A stretch of DNA of 64,000 nucleotides, taken from Chlamydiota bacterium (lineage in GTDB: Bacteria; Chlamydiota; Chlamydiia; Chlamydiales; Rhabdochlamydiaceae). Position 1 is the first letter of the stretch; each line of letters begins with the position of its first letter. The position numbers were made by a program, and so were the translations under genes. The DNA lies in contig JAJFMD010000003.1 of assembly GCA_021772335.1 (NCBI GenBank), positions 1-64,000 of the forward strand. The letters are read 5' to 3'. The notes beneath the pieces are model-generated. The model had not been told where the DNA came from. It searched no databases and saw only the letters and a program-made list of their open reading frames with translations. Below are positions 9,550 to 19,511 of this stretch, piece after piece.

Positions 9550-11352
9550 TTACATTATTTTAGAAGAAGCTAGATCAGGATTCAAAATTACAAGAGACCT
9601 CAAATTTACACACGATGGAAGAGTCTGATTGACATTACCAATATTAACGTCCGTAATCCTGCTCAAGAACAACTCCGTAACGTTTTCTGGATTTGATACT
9701 GGAAATGTATTGACTGGCGCTCGATTGATGACACCAAATTGAATCCCATCGCCAACCATGATTTTCATCTGTTGCAACACAGAATATTGTACCAACAACA
9801 AAATATTAAAATTTTCGAATATACTCACATTCGTAATAAAGTTAGGATGAGCTTCAAGATGCCTTTCAAAATAGCGCGCATATCTCGGATCAAGAGTACA
9901 GTCCACAATCGTACCGCTTGTACAAACGGCCTCACTAATTCCACGCTCCAAAACGTTGTCATGAACAAATCCTAACCTTAGTTTCTCAACTTTTAAACAT
10001 CGAATAACAGAACAAACAACATCTCGATCAACCCCTGGAGCAATACCAAAATCGATTTCCCTTAAACTCAAGGACTGAGAAGCAAACTCCCTTACTCTCC
10101 CTAACTCATTAGCATTCAAATCACTCAATTCAACCTTTACCAAATCACTAGCACTAAAAACATGAAAGGGAAGAGTCTCATTTAAATTTGCTGCGGTTCC
10201 ACTTCTTAAGAAATTCATAAATCTTCGAGAATTAAAATTACTGATTCCAAATTTAAAACCACTAGTCTCTGAGATCGTATTAAGAATCCTAGTCTTTTCT
10301 CTGATATCAAGATGATTAAGTGAAAAATGAAATTCAGAGATTCTATCAGAACGCAATAGCCTGTCATCATCACTGTTGTCCAACTTTTTAACAATGTTTA
10401 CAAAATCTCCAAATCGCAAAACACTGTTTCTAATATCGAAGATCTTTAACTGTGGTAAATTAGAAATTAATTCAATAAGCCTTTCACATTGACGATCACA
10501 AAATTGACGATACGCATTATCAACCCTAAGAATTTCAAGAGAACACTCTTGATTTAAACTCAGCCCAAAGATTTGTGATTCTAAGCTGTCAAAACCCATG
10601 CTCAGCTCTTTTATAGATGGTATTTGGGAAATAAAATTAAGAACCTGATTTTGAATATCAAGATCCAATTTTATCCCTAATAGATTAAGAACGGTGATTG
10701 TTCGATTATGATCTAAACAATCAATTAAATGACCTTGTAACATAACCAAAGAATTTATATTAATTCGATCAAAAGCGCCGCTGAAATTAACTATTCTAAT
10801 ACTTCCATTTGTTTGTAAAGCATCCAGTATATAGTAAAAATAACTGCCAGAGAAGCAACACATTGAAAAATCCAGAGTTTGTAAATGATCATTCGATGCA
10901 ATAAACGCTGCGAAAAATTCCCAAAAAGTGTCCTCAACAGAAAAATTACGAATATTGGCATTACCCCTCTCACCAAGCGCTATAGAGCACTCAGGAAACT
11001 CACGACTTGACAGTTGGTTATTAACAACATCATAGCGATCATCTCTCTCAAACCCCACAGTAGTCATTCGAATGTGATCAACTCTTAATCGAAGAAAACC
11101 TTCTGTTAATTCAGTCTTGTAATTCTCATAACACGTTGCATTGAGCTGAACTAAATATTCCTCTCGGTATTGATCATCTAAATCTTCCGGAACATATAAT
11201 TGATATTTCTGAAAAAAACCATCGGGAAGATCTCTAAAACACCAACGGGAGTCACTTCTATGTAATAGAAACCGAGACAATGGACTAAGATTTAGCGCAT
11301 CCGCAAACTGACCAATTGTAGATATCGTATGGAAGTGATTAATACCATTCAT
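9550..11352 (-). CDS. Leucine-rich-repeat protein, 600 residues
   Basis: No family name can be given, but residues of about 120-340 carry irregular leucine-rich repeats of ribonuclease-inhibitor type: LQTLDFSMCCFSG, IRIVNFSGAF, ITVLNLLGIKLD, IKELSMGFDSL, LEILRVDNAY and LKIFDIRNSVL, spaced 26-35 residues. A second, weaker LRR-like series (LREIDFGIAPG, VEKLRLGFVHD) lies near 430-480. No signal peptide or membrane segment is seen. The ATG is preceded by a short AGG. The gene stands alone on the minus strand, convergent with mfd. LRR proteins of this kind are common host-directed effectors in environmental chlamydiae, which makes secretion into the amoeba host plausible but unproven. Confidence 0.7.
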   Translation of the reverse strand: MNGINHFHTISTIGQFADALNLSPLSRFLLHRSDSRWCFRDLPDGFFQKYQLYVPEDLDDQYREEYLVQLNATCYENYKTELTEGFLRLRVDHIRMTTVGFERDDRYDVVNNQLSSREFPECSIALGERGNANIRNFSVEDTFWEFFAAFIASNDHLQTLDFSMCCFSGSYFYYILDALQTNGSIRIVNFSGAFDRININSLVMLQGHLIDCLDHNRTITVLNLLGIKLDLDIQNQVLNFISQIPSIKELSMGFDSLESQIFGLSLNQECSLEILRVDNAYRQFCDRQCERLIELISNLPQLKIFDIRNSVLRFGDFVNIVKKLDNSDDDRLLRSDRISEFHFSLNHLDIREKTRILNTISETSGFKFGISNFNSRRFMNFLRSGTAANLNETLPFHVFSASDLVKVELSDLNANELGRVREFASQSLSLREIDFGIAPGVDRDVVCSVIRCLKVEKLRLGFVHDNVLERGISEAVCTSGTIVDCTLDPRYARYFERHLEAHPNFITNVSIFENFNILLLVQYSVLQQMKIMVGDGIQFGVINRAPVNTFPVSNPENVTELFLSRITDVNIGNVNQTLPSCVNLRSLVILNPDLASSKIM

Positions 11353-11414
11353 ATAAAAACCTATTTAAAAACAGGAATTATAAAACAAAATCAATTAAAA
11401 AACAGAGACAATAA

Positions 11415-12092
11415 TTAATTTAGGCTCAAGCCTGAACTATGTAGAAATTTTTTAACTCGCTGAGATCTCTCTCCAATCTCCGAGCTCTCTTCAGGGCCAT
11501 ACCACATCTTCCAAGACCCTAACCCTTTCAGCATCACAGGGGCCTGTAGTCCAAAAAACCACTTCTCTCCATTTCTCTCAAAAAAATAGCTCATTCCCAC
11601 CATATCACTGGGCAATGTCCTAGCCTCCAACCCAATATCCCGCAGAGAAGCATGCTTTTCTAATAAAGTCTGATAATACTCTCTCTCCTCCGGAGATTTT
11701 CCCTTCCAAGAGTCATTTGGATAGACACTATAAATCTTAATTCCACGGTTAAGCATTTGTTGCATCATACGCCCTTGAACCCCATTGCTCTCATGACAAA
11801 GAGCCCATGCCGGACCGTTCCGATGAATCACTGCAGTTATGTTATCGCTATGCTCCAAAAGATCGCGTTTTATTACAGAGAAAACATTCAAAAATATCGC
11901 CTGAAAACTTGAATCTCTGCCTGACCTTTCGACGATCCCATTCTGATCTAACTCCTCGACCAGTTCGCATACGCGCGCTCTCGAATCTGACAATCGATAA
12001 TAATAATCAACATCATCTTTAACCTTCTCCGAAAGCCCCCCGCAAACCGTTCCAGAAAGCACCAGCCCACAAATAATTAGAAATTTAAACAT
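11415..12092 (-). CDS. Secreted protein of unknown function, 225 residues
   Basis: The function is not recognised. The ATG at 12092 is chosen because a GGAG ribosome site (12099-12102) sits 6 bases before it and the protein then opens with a clean signal peptide (MFKFLIICGLVLSGTVCGG); an upstream TTG at 12104 has no such support. The Cys near residue 17 could be lipidated, but the lipobox is poor. The mature part has IHRNGPAWALCHESNGVQG and a following RGIKIYSVYP; this vaguely recalls phospholipase-D-like or sensor folds, but no HKD motif is present. It is divergent from the Rhs gene with about 130 bases between the two starts, and points the same way as the LRR gene 60 bases downstream. Confidence 0.7.
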   Translation of the reverse strand: MFKFLIICGLVLSGTVCGGLSEKVKDDVDYYYRLSDSRARVCELVEELDQNGIVERSGRDSSFQAIFLNVFSVIKRDLLEHSDNITAVIHRNGPAWALCHESNGVQGRMMQQMLNRGIKIYSVYPNDSWKGKSPEEREYYQTLLEKHASLRDIGLEARTLPSDMVGMSYFFERNGEKWFFGLQAPVMLKGLGSWKMWYGPEESSEIGERSQRVKKFLHSSGLSLN

Positions 12093-12098
12093 CAATAG

Positions 12099-12102
12099 CT
12101 CC
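12099..12102 (-). promoter_or_regulatory. GGAG ribosome binding site that fixes the 12092 start
   Basis: On the minus strand GGAG is followed by 6 bases and ATG. This spacing supports the shorter start that begins with MFKFLI and exposes a signal peptide. Confidence 0.6.
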
Positions 12103-12220
12103 AATTAAATCTGCATAAAGCATAGCAGGTTCTCCTTTTCATTCAATGTCAGAAAAAAATCTTTCTTATTAATCAAAAATTTACTAACTTTTAAAAATCT
12201 TTTTGCAGCTGAGAGCGTGT

Positions 12221-15200
12221 ATGAGCAGATACATCCTCACATTTGCTTTCCTATTACAACTTTCTACAGGATCTCTCTGTGCCATTTGCGATCAGCTCCC
12301 CAATCCCATTGTTGGTGGCTATGTTAATGCAATCACAGGCGATGCGGTTATCGGGCAAGTCGATCATATAATCCCTGCTGCGCAGCCATTAACGATCCAG
12401 CGCTTTTATGTCAGTGGCGATGCTGCAAGTGATCAAAGAGACTGGGAATTCTTTCCTCATTCACGCCTTACTCTTTATTTATATTCTAAAAACAAAGTTA
12501 CCGAAGCAAAAGTTTATGAACCAAATGGAACAGCTCTTCGCTATACAAGTCTAACTAATACCACATTAAGCATCAAAGATGATGGCATTGGAGTGACCAA
12601 CACTTCCCAAGGAGAAATTAGCGCCCAAACAAACTACAGAAATTATCGTCTTGATTTACGCAGAAATGAACAAGGCTATTTTATTGCAACTGTCACAACT
12701 GCTAATGGCACAGTTAGAACCTACAGAGCAGTTAGAAAAAAACCCGATTCAACATTTAGTTCCATCTATTGTTATTTAGTTAAAGAGCGTCTCCCTAACG
12801 GAAATGTCATTATTTATACGTACGATCCAAACTTACGATTGCAAGGAGTACATACCAAAAATCCCAGCGAAAACAAAACCTATTCTTCAGCGCATTTTAT
12901 CTATAACGATAACATTCTCAAAATCGAAACCAGTGATCATAAGACACTTTTTTATAGCTATCTCTCTTCCAAAGATAAAAGAGCTCCTCGGTACCTAACT
13001 AAAGTCAGAGGAGATCTTAATTCAATTGATTTCACCTATGCTAAGCCAAAAAAACACACTCAACCAAAAGTCCAACAAATTAATCTATCTAATCTTGATG
13101 GTCCCTTTTTCAGCTACTACCTTGTAAAAAACAATCGTCTTCCAAATCAAACAATCAAAATCTCAAAACCTACAGATCCAAGATGTGAGCGAGTTCGAGA
13201 ACTGTTTCTTCCTGTTGGCCCTAATGGTGATAAACAGCCTGCCTATAAGTTTATCTATGAGGTTGGAACCTTTATCGACCAATACTTTGGATACAGCAAA
13301 AATGGATATACCAAAGCATATGATTGTGGAAATGGTCGCACCGAGTACCACTTTAATAAACGCTTAAAACTCACCGATATTATCAAATTTTTTGCGAAAT
13401 CACCGACTAGTCTCGAACATCACCGTTATATCTGGAGAGATTCTTATCTCAAAGAAATCCACCTTCTTGATGAGGATCAAAAAATCATTGCAAAAAGAGA
13501 ATTTTCCTATGATCGCGATGGGAATATTATTAAAAACCAACTCACAGGTCAGATAAATACTAATCAAGAACAAACTTTTTCCACGTATGCAGAGTATACC
13601 AGTGATAAATACCATCTGCTTTTCAAGCAATATGACGATACTGGTCATCTTATACGTTTTAGCTATCTTCCCTTTACAAATCTTCCTACTGCTCGATATG
13701 AAGGATCTCATAACGAAATCCTACAAAGAGAATTTTTTGTCTATAACGATGACAATATCCTAATCAAAACAATTTCCGATGATGGCTCTGAACTTGATTC
13801 TAACAACCTAAAAGGAGTAACGCAGCGATTTATTACCCTCATCACCCCAAACTCAAATAATCTACCAGAATCAATCACTGAATATTATCTCGATATAAAA
13901 TCTAAAACTAAGAAATTACACAAAACAACAACGATCTCCTATGGGAAAAACAATCTCCCAATAACTACGACCCATTTCGACGCCAACAATAAAGAACTTT
14001 ATACATTAGAGACTAGTTACGACAATAAAAACCGCCTCATTTCAGAAACTAATCCTATAAATCAGAAAACGACATATCACTATGACAAACACAACCGCTT
14101 AGTCCAAACAAATTTCCTTAGCAACCAATCCATAACTACATATGACAAAGGCAGTCGCCCCTATTTAACACAATTAAACACCTATGACTATCTAGCTAAA
14201 ACTCAAGAGACTCAATATGACTGCAGAAACCGACCAACTGTTACTATCGATGAATATGGAAATAAAACCCAAACACTATACGATACTCTAGATCGCCCCA
14301 CCAAAATTATCCTACCTCAAGTCTTAGATCATCAAAAAAATCTGAAAACCCCTATACAAACTTTCAAATACGATCGTCTGGGAAACCTAATCTGTCATGT
14401 TGATCCTAAAAATCACCATACTCACAGCACCTATAATATCTACAATCAACCTTTAAAAATCGAATATCCCGATGGCAGAGTAGAAACATTTACCTATAAC
14501 ACTGATGGTTTGCTAAATAGCTACACAGATCCGCAAGGATTAAAAACATGCTATGTCTATGACGTTTTAAAACGCTTGCTTGTAAAAAATACATTTGATT
14601 CGAAAAACAAGCTTCTTACTAAAGAGTGTTATACATACAACGGATTCAACCTACTATCCTACACCAATCCAAAAGGAGTACTCACGCATTATAACTACGA
14701 CGATGCTGGCCGCAAAATCTCAGAACAAACTTTAGATCGCTCAATTTTCTATCTCTATGACAATCAAAACAGATTAGCCTCCACAACTTATGGAGACACC
14801 ACTCATATTACAGAGTATGATCTTCTAGATCGCCCTATAGCAGAAATTATCGAAGATCATCAAGGCTCTATCCTACGTCAAAAAAAATATCAATATGACA
14901 AATTTGGCAACTTGTCAGACCATATTGAATTCACAGATGTTGGATTGAGTACAACACACTATCAATACGATGGATTTAACCGTCTTATAAAACAAACAGA
15001 TCCATTAGGTCATATTACAACTGTCAATTACGACAAAGTCATCCATAAAACAACAACTACAGACCCTTTAGGGTTACAAACTATTGAAGAGTATGACCCC
15101 CTCAATCGACTATCTGATTTGAAAAAAGTCTCCTCCGAAAAAACTCTACTTGCGCAAGAAAACTACTACTACGATCTCAATAATAATCTCTCTTGGCAAG

Positions 15201-17491
15201 AAAGCACCATCATTAACCCTGACAATACATTGCAAAAACACCACACTCTCTGGAACTATGGCCCCTGCAATCAACTTCTGTCACTCACCCAAGCGGCTCA
15301 TACAAAAGACAACCTATTGACACGATATTTCTATACAAATGGGTTACTAACTAAAATTCAAAAACCCAATAAAGTCGATCTCATCTATAATTATGACATC
15401 TTTTCACGTCTCAGCTCTCTAGAATCATCAGACGATACGGTTCATTACACTTATTCATATGACAAACTCGGGCAGATAATCTCCTCAACGGACTGCCGAA
15501 CTAATACATCAACTAACCGTGCCTATAACGCCTATGGAGAAGTCTCTAAGGAAACTTTGGCCAATGATTTAACCCTTCGTTACACTTATGATATACAAGG
15601 TCGCAGAACCAAACTCACACTACCCGACAAAAGCGCAATACAATACGCCTATAATGGCCCTAACCTTAAAGCTGTACAACGCTCAAGCTCATCAGGAGAA
15701 GTTCTTTATACGCACAACTATCTAAAATACGACTTAGCTGGACAGATTCTATTAGCTCAAGGCATAGAGAACCTTGGACTAATTACCTATAAAAGAGATT
15801 TAGCTAAGCGCCTTTTTTTACTTAAAGACGCCTACAATGAGCACCATATTCAAAAACGAGATCCCCTTGGAAATATTCTCAAAGCAAATTCACAAAATAT
15901 CCCACTCTCTTACTCTTATGATTCTCTTTATCAAATCAGATCAGAAAACAACCATACATATAGTTTTGATTCCCACTCTGTACGCCTCGCTAAAGACAAT
16001 CATTCTCTAAAAACAAACCCCCTCCATCAAGTTATCTCCGACTCAGAATCCACCTATGGCTACGATGCCAATGGAAACCGCATCACAATACAAACACCAA
16101 GTTCAACAACCCATTACGTCTACGATGCGCTTGATCGCCTTATCAAAGTTAAAACAGCTGATGCAACCATCCAATATCAATACGATAGCTTCAACCGCTG
16201 CATCTCAAGAAACCAACAATTATTTTTCTATGATAATCAAAAAGAAATTGGCTCTTATTCAAACAATGAAATGTCCGAACTTCGTATTCTTGGCATAGGA
16301 AACGGTGCAGAAATTGGAGCAACCATCGCAATAGAAATTGATAGCAAATTCTACGCCCCTCTTCATGATCATCAAGGAAATATCATAGCACTAATCAAAC
16401 CAAAATCTCGAAAACTTATAGAGGCCTATACCTTCACCACTTTTGGAGAGGAGGAAACAACACCATCCCAACCCCGTAATCCTTGGCGATACGGATCAAA
16501 ACGCACCGATCCAGATACGAATCTCATAAACTTCGGCCAAAGATTTTATGATCCGCATCTCGGTTCATGGATTAACCCTGACCCATCTGGTTTCATAGAT
16601 GGCCTCAACCTTTATCTCTTCGCAAATAATAATCCCCTATCATTTCTCGATCTCTATGGCCTTGCCATCTCAGAAAGAAAAACCGATAAAGATTATTCAT
16701 ACGTTTCCGAGAAAAGCTTCTCCCAACAGAATAGCTATCCACTTTTTAATGATGCAGTTTCATATAGAAATATCTCCAGTCCTTGTTCAAGTTGTGTTTT
16801 TACTCGTTTTCCAGACATAGAACTTCAAGGAATTAGCTTCCACAAATCAGAACCGACGAAAAGTAAAATTGTTGAGCTTGAGGAATATATTGGGAAAGAG
16901 TCTTTACCCTTTATCCAAATAAATGGTCTTTGCACTTCTCTATCAGAAGTCACTAAAAGAGCATACAATTTTGCTGATAAAGCAGGAGGTAAACAAATCA
17001 CATCGGTATATGTAGCAAATATTGGATTTCTCAAAGAATTTACAAGAGCATTTCTAGAAAGAGAAAGATTGTATTTTACAGAAGAAACAAGAATCACAAA
17101 AAAGGCAATTATTAACAAACTAAAAGAATACCCAAACGAAGATATTTATATTCAAGCTTTTAGTCGAGGAAGTGCAGTGTTATGGAATACCTTACCTCAT
17201 TTAACAGAAAAACAAAAATGCAGATTAACAATTCATACTTTTGGTGCCGCAAAATTTATATATGATGTACAGTTAAAGGAAGTCAAAAATTTTTATTCAA
17301 TTTTTGATGGCGTTGCACTTTTAAACTTTACTGACCATATTATTAAAGGGCAAATAAGCTGCTTTAATTACAGACCAGAAAGAACTATTATTAAATTGCA
17401 TAAAAAAGCTAAATTCTTATTAGACCACAGTTACAATGGAAATTACCATGAAAACATTCAAAGAACATTTGAGAATTATAATAAAAAATAA
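12221..17491 (+). CDS. Rhs/YD-repeat polymorphic toxin with lipase-like C-terminal domain
   Basis: From ATG 12221 the protein has 1756 residues; the longer TTG reading at 12203 would mask the signal peptide MSRYILTFAFLLQ...LCA. After a start domain (NPIVGGYVNAITGD) come dozens of YD repeats (such as YDRDGNIIKN, YNYDDAGRK, YDKLGQIIS) to about residue 1430. The Rhs core follows: FGQRFYDPHLGSWINPDPSG and NLYLFANNNPLSFLDLYG, ending near 1482. The last 275 residues form a different, more AT-rich domain with INGLCTSLSEVTKRA, GGKQITSVY, and IQAFSRGSAVLWN, a serine-hydrolase elbow (A-x-S-x-G, Ser about 1648). This pattern recalls the chlamydial DUF687 alpha/beta-hydrolase-like family; no search was possible. 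Rhs cages protect and deliver such tips. No VgrG, PAAR or TcB partner is nearby. Its end overlaps the first lipoprotein gene by 44 bases. Confidence 0.88.
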   Translation: MSRYILTFAFLLQLSTGSLCAICDQLPNPIVGGYVNAITGDAVIGQVDHIIPAAQPLTIQRFYVSGDAASDQRDWEFFPHSRLTLYLYSKNKVTEAKVYEPNGTALRYTSLTNTTLSIKDDGIGVTNTSQGEISAQTNYRNYRLDLRRNEQGYFIATVTTANGTVRTYRAVRKKPDSTFSSIYCYLVKERLPNGNVIIYTYDPNLRLQGVHTKNPSENKTYSSAHFIYNDNILKIETSDHKTLFYSYLSSKDKRAPRYLTKVRGDLNSIDFTYAKPKKHTQPKVQQINLSNLDGPFFSYYLVKNNRLPNQTIKISKPTDPRCERVRELFLPVGPNGDKQPAYKFIYEVGTFIDQYFGYSKNGYTKAYDCGNGRTEYHFNKRLKLTDIIKFFAKSPTSLEHHRYIWRDSYLKEIHLLDEDQKIIAKREFSYDRDGNIIKNQLTGQINTNQEQTFSTYAEYTSDKYHLLFKQYDDTGHLIRFSYLPFTNLPTARYEGSHNEILQREFFVYNDDNILIKTISDDGSELDSNNLKGVTQRFITLITPNSNNLPESITEYYLDIKSKTKKLHKTTTISYGKNNLPITTTHFDANNKELYTLETSYDNKNRLISETNPINQKTTYHYDKHNRLVQTNFLSNQSITTYDKGSRPYLTQLNTYDYLAKTQETQYDCRNRPTVTIDEYGNKTQTLYDTLDRPTKIILPQVLDHQKNLKTPIQTFKYDRLGNLICHVDPKNHHTHSTYNIYNQPLKIEYPDGRVETFTYNTDGLLNSYTDPQGLKTCYVYDVLKRLLVKNTFDSKNKLLTKECYTYNGFNLLSYTNPKGVLTHYNYDDAGRKISEQTLDRSIFYLYDNQNRLASTTYGDTTHITEYDLLDRPIAEIIEDHQGSILRQKKYQYDKFGNLSDHIEFTDVGLSTTHYQYDGFNRLIKQTDPLGHITTVNYDKVIHKTTTTDPLGLQTIEEYDPLNRLSDLKKVSSEKTLLAQENYYYDLNNNLSWQESTIINPDNTLQKHHTLWNYGPCNQLLSLTQAAHTKDNLLTRYFYTNGLLTKIQKPNKVDLIYNYDIFSRLSSLESSDDTVHYTYSYDKLGQIISSTDCRTNTSTNRAYNAYGEVSKETLANDLTLRYTYDIQGRRTKLTLPDKSAIQYAYNGPNLKAVQRSSSSGEVLYTHNYLKYDLAGQILLAQGIENLGLITYKRDLAKRLFLLKDAYNEHHIQKRDPLGNILKANSQNIPLSYSYDSLYQIRSENNHTYSFDSHSVRLAKDNHSLKTNPLHQVISDSESTYGYDANGNRITIQTPSSTTHYVYDALDRLIKVKTADATIQYQYDSFNRCISRNQQLFFYDNQKEIGSYSNNEMSELRILGIGNGAEIGATIAIEIDSKFYAPLHDHQGNIIALIKPKSRKLIEAYTFTTFGEEETTPSQPRNPWRYGSKRTDPDTNLINFGQRFYDPHLGSWINPDPSGFIDGLNLYLFANNNPLSFLDLYGLAISERKTDKDYSYVSEKSFSQQNSYPLFNDAVSYRNISSPCSSCVFTRFPDIELQGISFHKSEPTKSKIVELEEYIGKESLPFIQINGLCTSLSEVTKRAYNFADKAGGKQITSVYVANIGFLKEFTRAFLERERLYFTEETRITKKAIINKLKEYPNEDIYIQAFSRGSAVLWNTLPHLTEKQKCRLTIHTFGAAKFIYDVQLKEVKNFYSIFDGVALLNFTDHIIKGQISCFNYRPERTIIKLHKKAKFLLDHSYNGNYHENIQRTFENYNKK

Positions 17492-18053
17492 CAATTTTTT
17501 TTTTCTAATTTTTATTGTTTTCTTTTCTTGTGATGCTATGCCTAAAAGACAGGCAATCGCCTATCAAGAAATGGCTTCATTTTCAAAAATTTTATCTAAA
17601 AAAATGAATATAAAAATTATGTCAATGGGAGGATCTTTTTTAGATGAAGAAATCAAGTATTTCTCTATGGATTTTCTAGTAAATGAGGAAATAGAACTAG
17701 ATAAAGCCAGAGAACTTTATTTATATATATTAAATGAATTCTCTAATAAAATAAACAGCAACAAAGAAATATGCAGATACTTAAAAAAACAGAACTGCTT
17801 ATTAGAAAACATAGACTTTAATATAACTTTTCATGACAAAAAAGATAATTACTCCCTTCCTCCTTATATATACCATATTCATAAAACAAAAAATAAAATT
17901 ATATTTTTTGACACATATGATAAGGAAAAAGATTGGTATAATACCATATCAAGAGAACCAGTAGATAAAGCTTTAGAAAACCTAAGACAATCTAATAAAA
18001 AACTTTATCAAGAATTCATAACAACATTTAATTTTACACCTAGCCTCGAATGA
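17448..18053 (+). CDS. Putative immunity lipoprotein, paralogue 1
   Basis: It has 201 residues from ATG 17448, which follows an ATGGA ribosome-like site and sits inside the Rhs 3' end; an ATG 12 bases earlier (17436) is the alternative. The N-terminus is positively charged, then hydrophobic (FFFLIFIVFFSC) with a Cys fitting a relaxed lipobox, so it is probably exported. Family features shared with the next three genes: A-Y/F-x-E-M near the start, a Gly-rich GGSFLDEEIKYFSMDF segment, LDKARELY, a P-x-x-I/Y-x-x-x-KTKN hairpin, and a C-terminal EALExLxQSxxxLYxxF. This copy lacks the second Cys of the GGCF motif. Its position directly after the toxin tip, the overlap and the tandem paralogues suggest an immunity protein. 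It is also strongly AT-rich. Confidence 0.75.
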   Translation: MKTFKEHLRIIIKNNNFFFLIFIVFFSCDAMPKRQAIAYQEMASFSKILSKKMNIKIMSMGGSFLDEEIKYFSMDFLVNEEIELDKARELYLYILNEFSNKINSNKEICRYLKKQNCLLENIDFNITFHDKKDNYSLPPYIYHIHKTKNKIIFFDTYDKEKDWYNTISREPVDKALENLRQSNKKLYQEFITTFNFTPSLE

Positions 18054-18643
18054 ATATCAAAACACAAAATTTTTTAGTTCATCTCATATTATTAGCTATT
18101 CCTTTGTATTTGATAAGTTGCGATAATTTTACATCTAGAGAAACCCTTGCTTACAGAGAGATGAATGTCTTTGCCCGCAAAATTAAGAAATCCGACGATT
18201 GCACTATATCAGGAACAGGAGGCTGTTTCCAAGATGGGAAAATAAAAGAATTTTCCATGTATTTTATTAAAAATGATTTATTAACACTAGACAAAGCAAG
18301 AAGATTTCATTTCAAATTGATTTGTGATTTCGCTAATCAGGTAAATTCTCACAATAAAATATTAGCATATTTACCTGAACAGTTTTGTTCTTATTCTACT
18401 ATTCATATTCATTTAGGTATCCTTGATGAAAATTATGAACCTCCTCCCCTACCCTATATTTGGGCTGTATTTAAAAAGACTGATAATACAATCTTATATG
18501 TTGGATATGACAAAGAAAATAATAAACGTCCTATTATTGCCGAAGAACCTTTAGAAGAAGCTTTAGAGAGCCTAAAACAATCTGATAAAGAGCTTTATCA
18601 AAAATTCATAACAACTTTTAAAATTACACCCAACTTAGAATGA
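18050..18643 (+). CDS. Putative immunity lipoprotein, paralogue 2
   Basis: The 197-residue protein opens with a signal peptide ending in a good lipobox (LISC, Cys24). Its start overlaps the previous stop as ATGA, so translation is likely coupled. Family motifs are clear: TLAYREMNVFARKI, GTGGCFQDGKIKEFSMYF, LDKARRFHFKL, LDENYEPPPLPYIW, and EALESLKQSDKELYQKF. The GGCF Cys, absent in paralogue 1, is present. If lipidated, it would sit in a membrane facing the periplasm, which suits protection against a periplasm-acting lipase tip. That function is inferred from position only. Confidence 0.78.
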   Translation: MNIKTQNFLVHLILLAIPLYLISCDNFTSRETLAYREMNVFARKIKKSDDCTISGTGGCFQDGKIKEFSMYFIKNDLLTLDKARRFHFKLICDFANQVNSHNKILAYLPEQFCSYSTIHIHLGILDENYEPPPLPYIWAVFKKTDNTILYVGYDKENNKRPIIAEEPLEEALESLKQSDKELYQKFITTFKITPNLE

Positions 18644-19263
18644 ATGTAAAAGCGCATCATTTTTCAGTTTATTTCATATTTGCATGTTTTTCCGTATCTA
18701 TTTTCAGTTGTGATCAATTCACTCCGCGACAAAAACTCGCTTTTAAAGAAATGAATGATTTTGCTCATGAAATTAAATTCTTGAATAATTTTGATATGGA
18801 AGGTTCCGGTGGATGTTTTCTAGACGAACAAATTAAATACTTTAAAATGTATTTTAATATACTTCAATTAACAGAATTGGAAGAATCTCGAGAAACTTAT
18901 TTTAAATTGTTATGCGATTTTGCAAACCATATAAATAAACACAACAAAATATTAATCTACCTCCCCAAACAATTTTGTTACTTTGAAAACATTAGCATTA
19001 ATTTGGGATTCACTGATGAAAATTACAACGAAAGCACTTCACCTTATATATGGAGTATTTCTAAAACTAAAAATGACACAATAATTTATAGAACATATGA
19101 TCAAAATAATGAAAAATATCCTATTATAGCTGAAGAAACTTTTGATGAGGCGTTAGATAAAATAAAGCAAACCAACCTCGATCTGTATCATAAAGCTATA
19201 AAAGCATTTCAAATAAGAAACGAGCAAAAATCAGCACAGGACAGTGTATTAAAAGTTAAATGA
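18640..19263 (+). CDS. Putative immunity lipoprotein, paralogue 3
   Basis: The 207-residue protein again starts at an ATGA overlap. A hydrophobic signal ends in IFSC, then DQFTPRQKLAFKEMNDFA, GSGGCFLDEQIKYFKMYF, a FTDENYNESTSPYIW segment and EALDKIKQTNLDLYHKAI. It carries about 15 extra charged residues at the C-terminus compared with paralogue 2. Divergence from its neighbours is substantial although the motifs stay in register, suggesting old duplications kept for different specificities. No other family is recognised. Confidence 0.78.
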   Translation: MNVKAHHFSVYFIFACFSVSIFSCDQFTPRQKLAFKEMNDFAHEIKFLNNFDMEGSGGCFLDEQIKYFKMYFNILQLTELEESRETYFKLLCDFANHINKHNKILIYLPKQFCYFENISINLGFTDENYNESTSPYIWSISKTKNDTIIYRTYDQNNEKYPIIAEETFDEALDKIKQTNLDLYHKAIKAFQIRNEQKSAQDSVLKVK

Positions 19264-19349
19264 GGAATTTAGCCCTGCTGAGGTGTCAATTTTCAATTTT
19301 TTTATTTGCTTGAAGAAACTTCAATAAAACTCTAAATAAGGCAAAAAAA

Positions 19350-19511
19350 ATGTTTGGACCGATCATTACATCAAGAATACCTCATCCAAATATAGTAACG
19401 ATAGCTTCTAGGAGAAATGCTATAATGCTTTTCGATCATAGTTATGACAAAACCTATTTCGAAAAAATTGACGACTCTTACCATAAATTTATAAAAATGA
19501 AAGACATATGA
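19350..19511 (+). pseudogene. Decayed C-terminal fragment of the lipoprotein family (53 codons)
   Basis: ATG at 19350 opens a 53-residue frame. Its text (HPNIVTIASRRNAIMLF, then DHSYDKTYFEKI, DDSYHKFIK) lines up with the family's C-terminal hairpin and following helix (for example PPYIYHIHKTKNKIIFF, DTYDKE, KLYQEFI) with an internal deletion. There is no signal peptide. It ends in an ATGA overlap with the next full copy, so the fragment keeps the coupling site of the gene it once was. It could still be translated, but function is doubtful. Confidence 0.6.

Noticed and set aside
12203-12220. TTG start extending the Rhs protein by six residues
   Set aside because: The ATG at 12221 gives a standard signal peptide; the extension adds nothing conserved.
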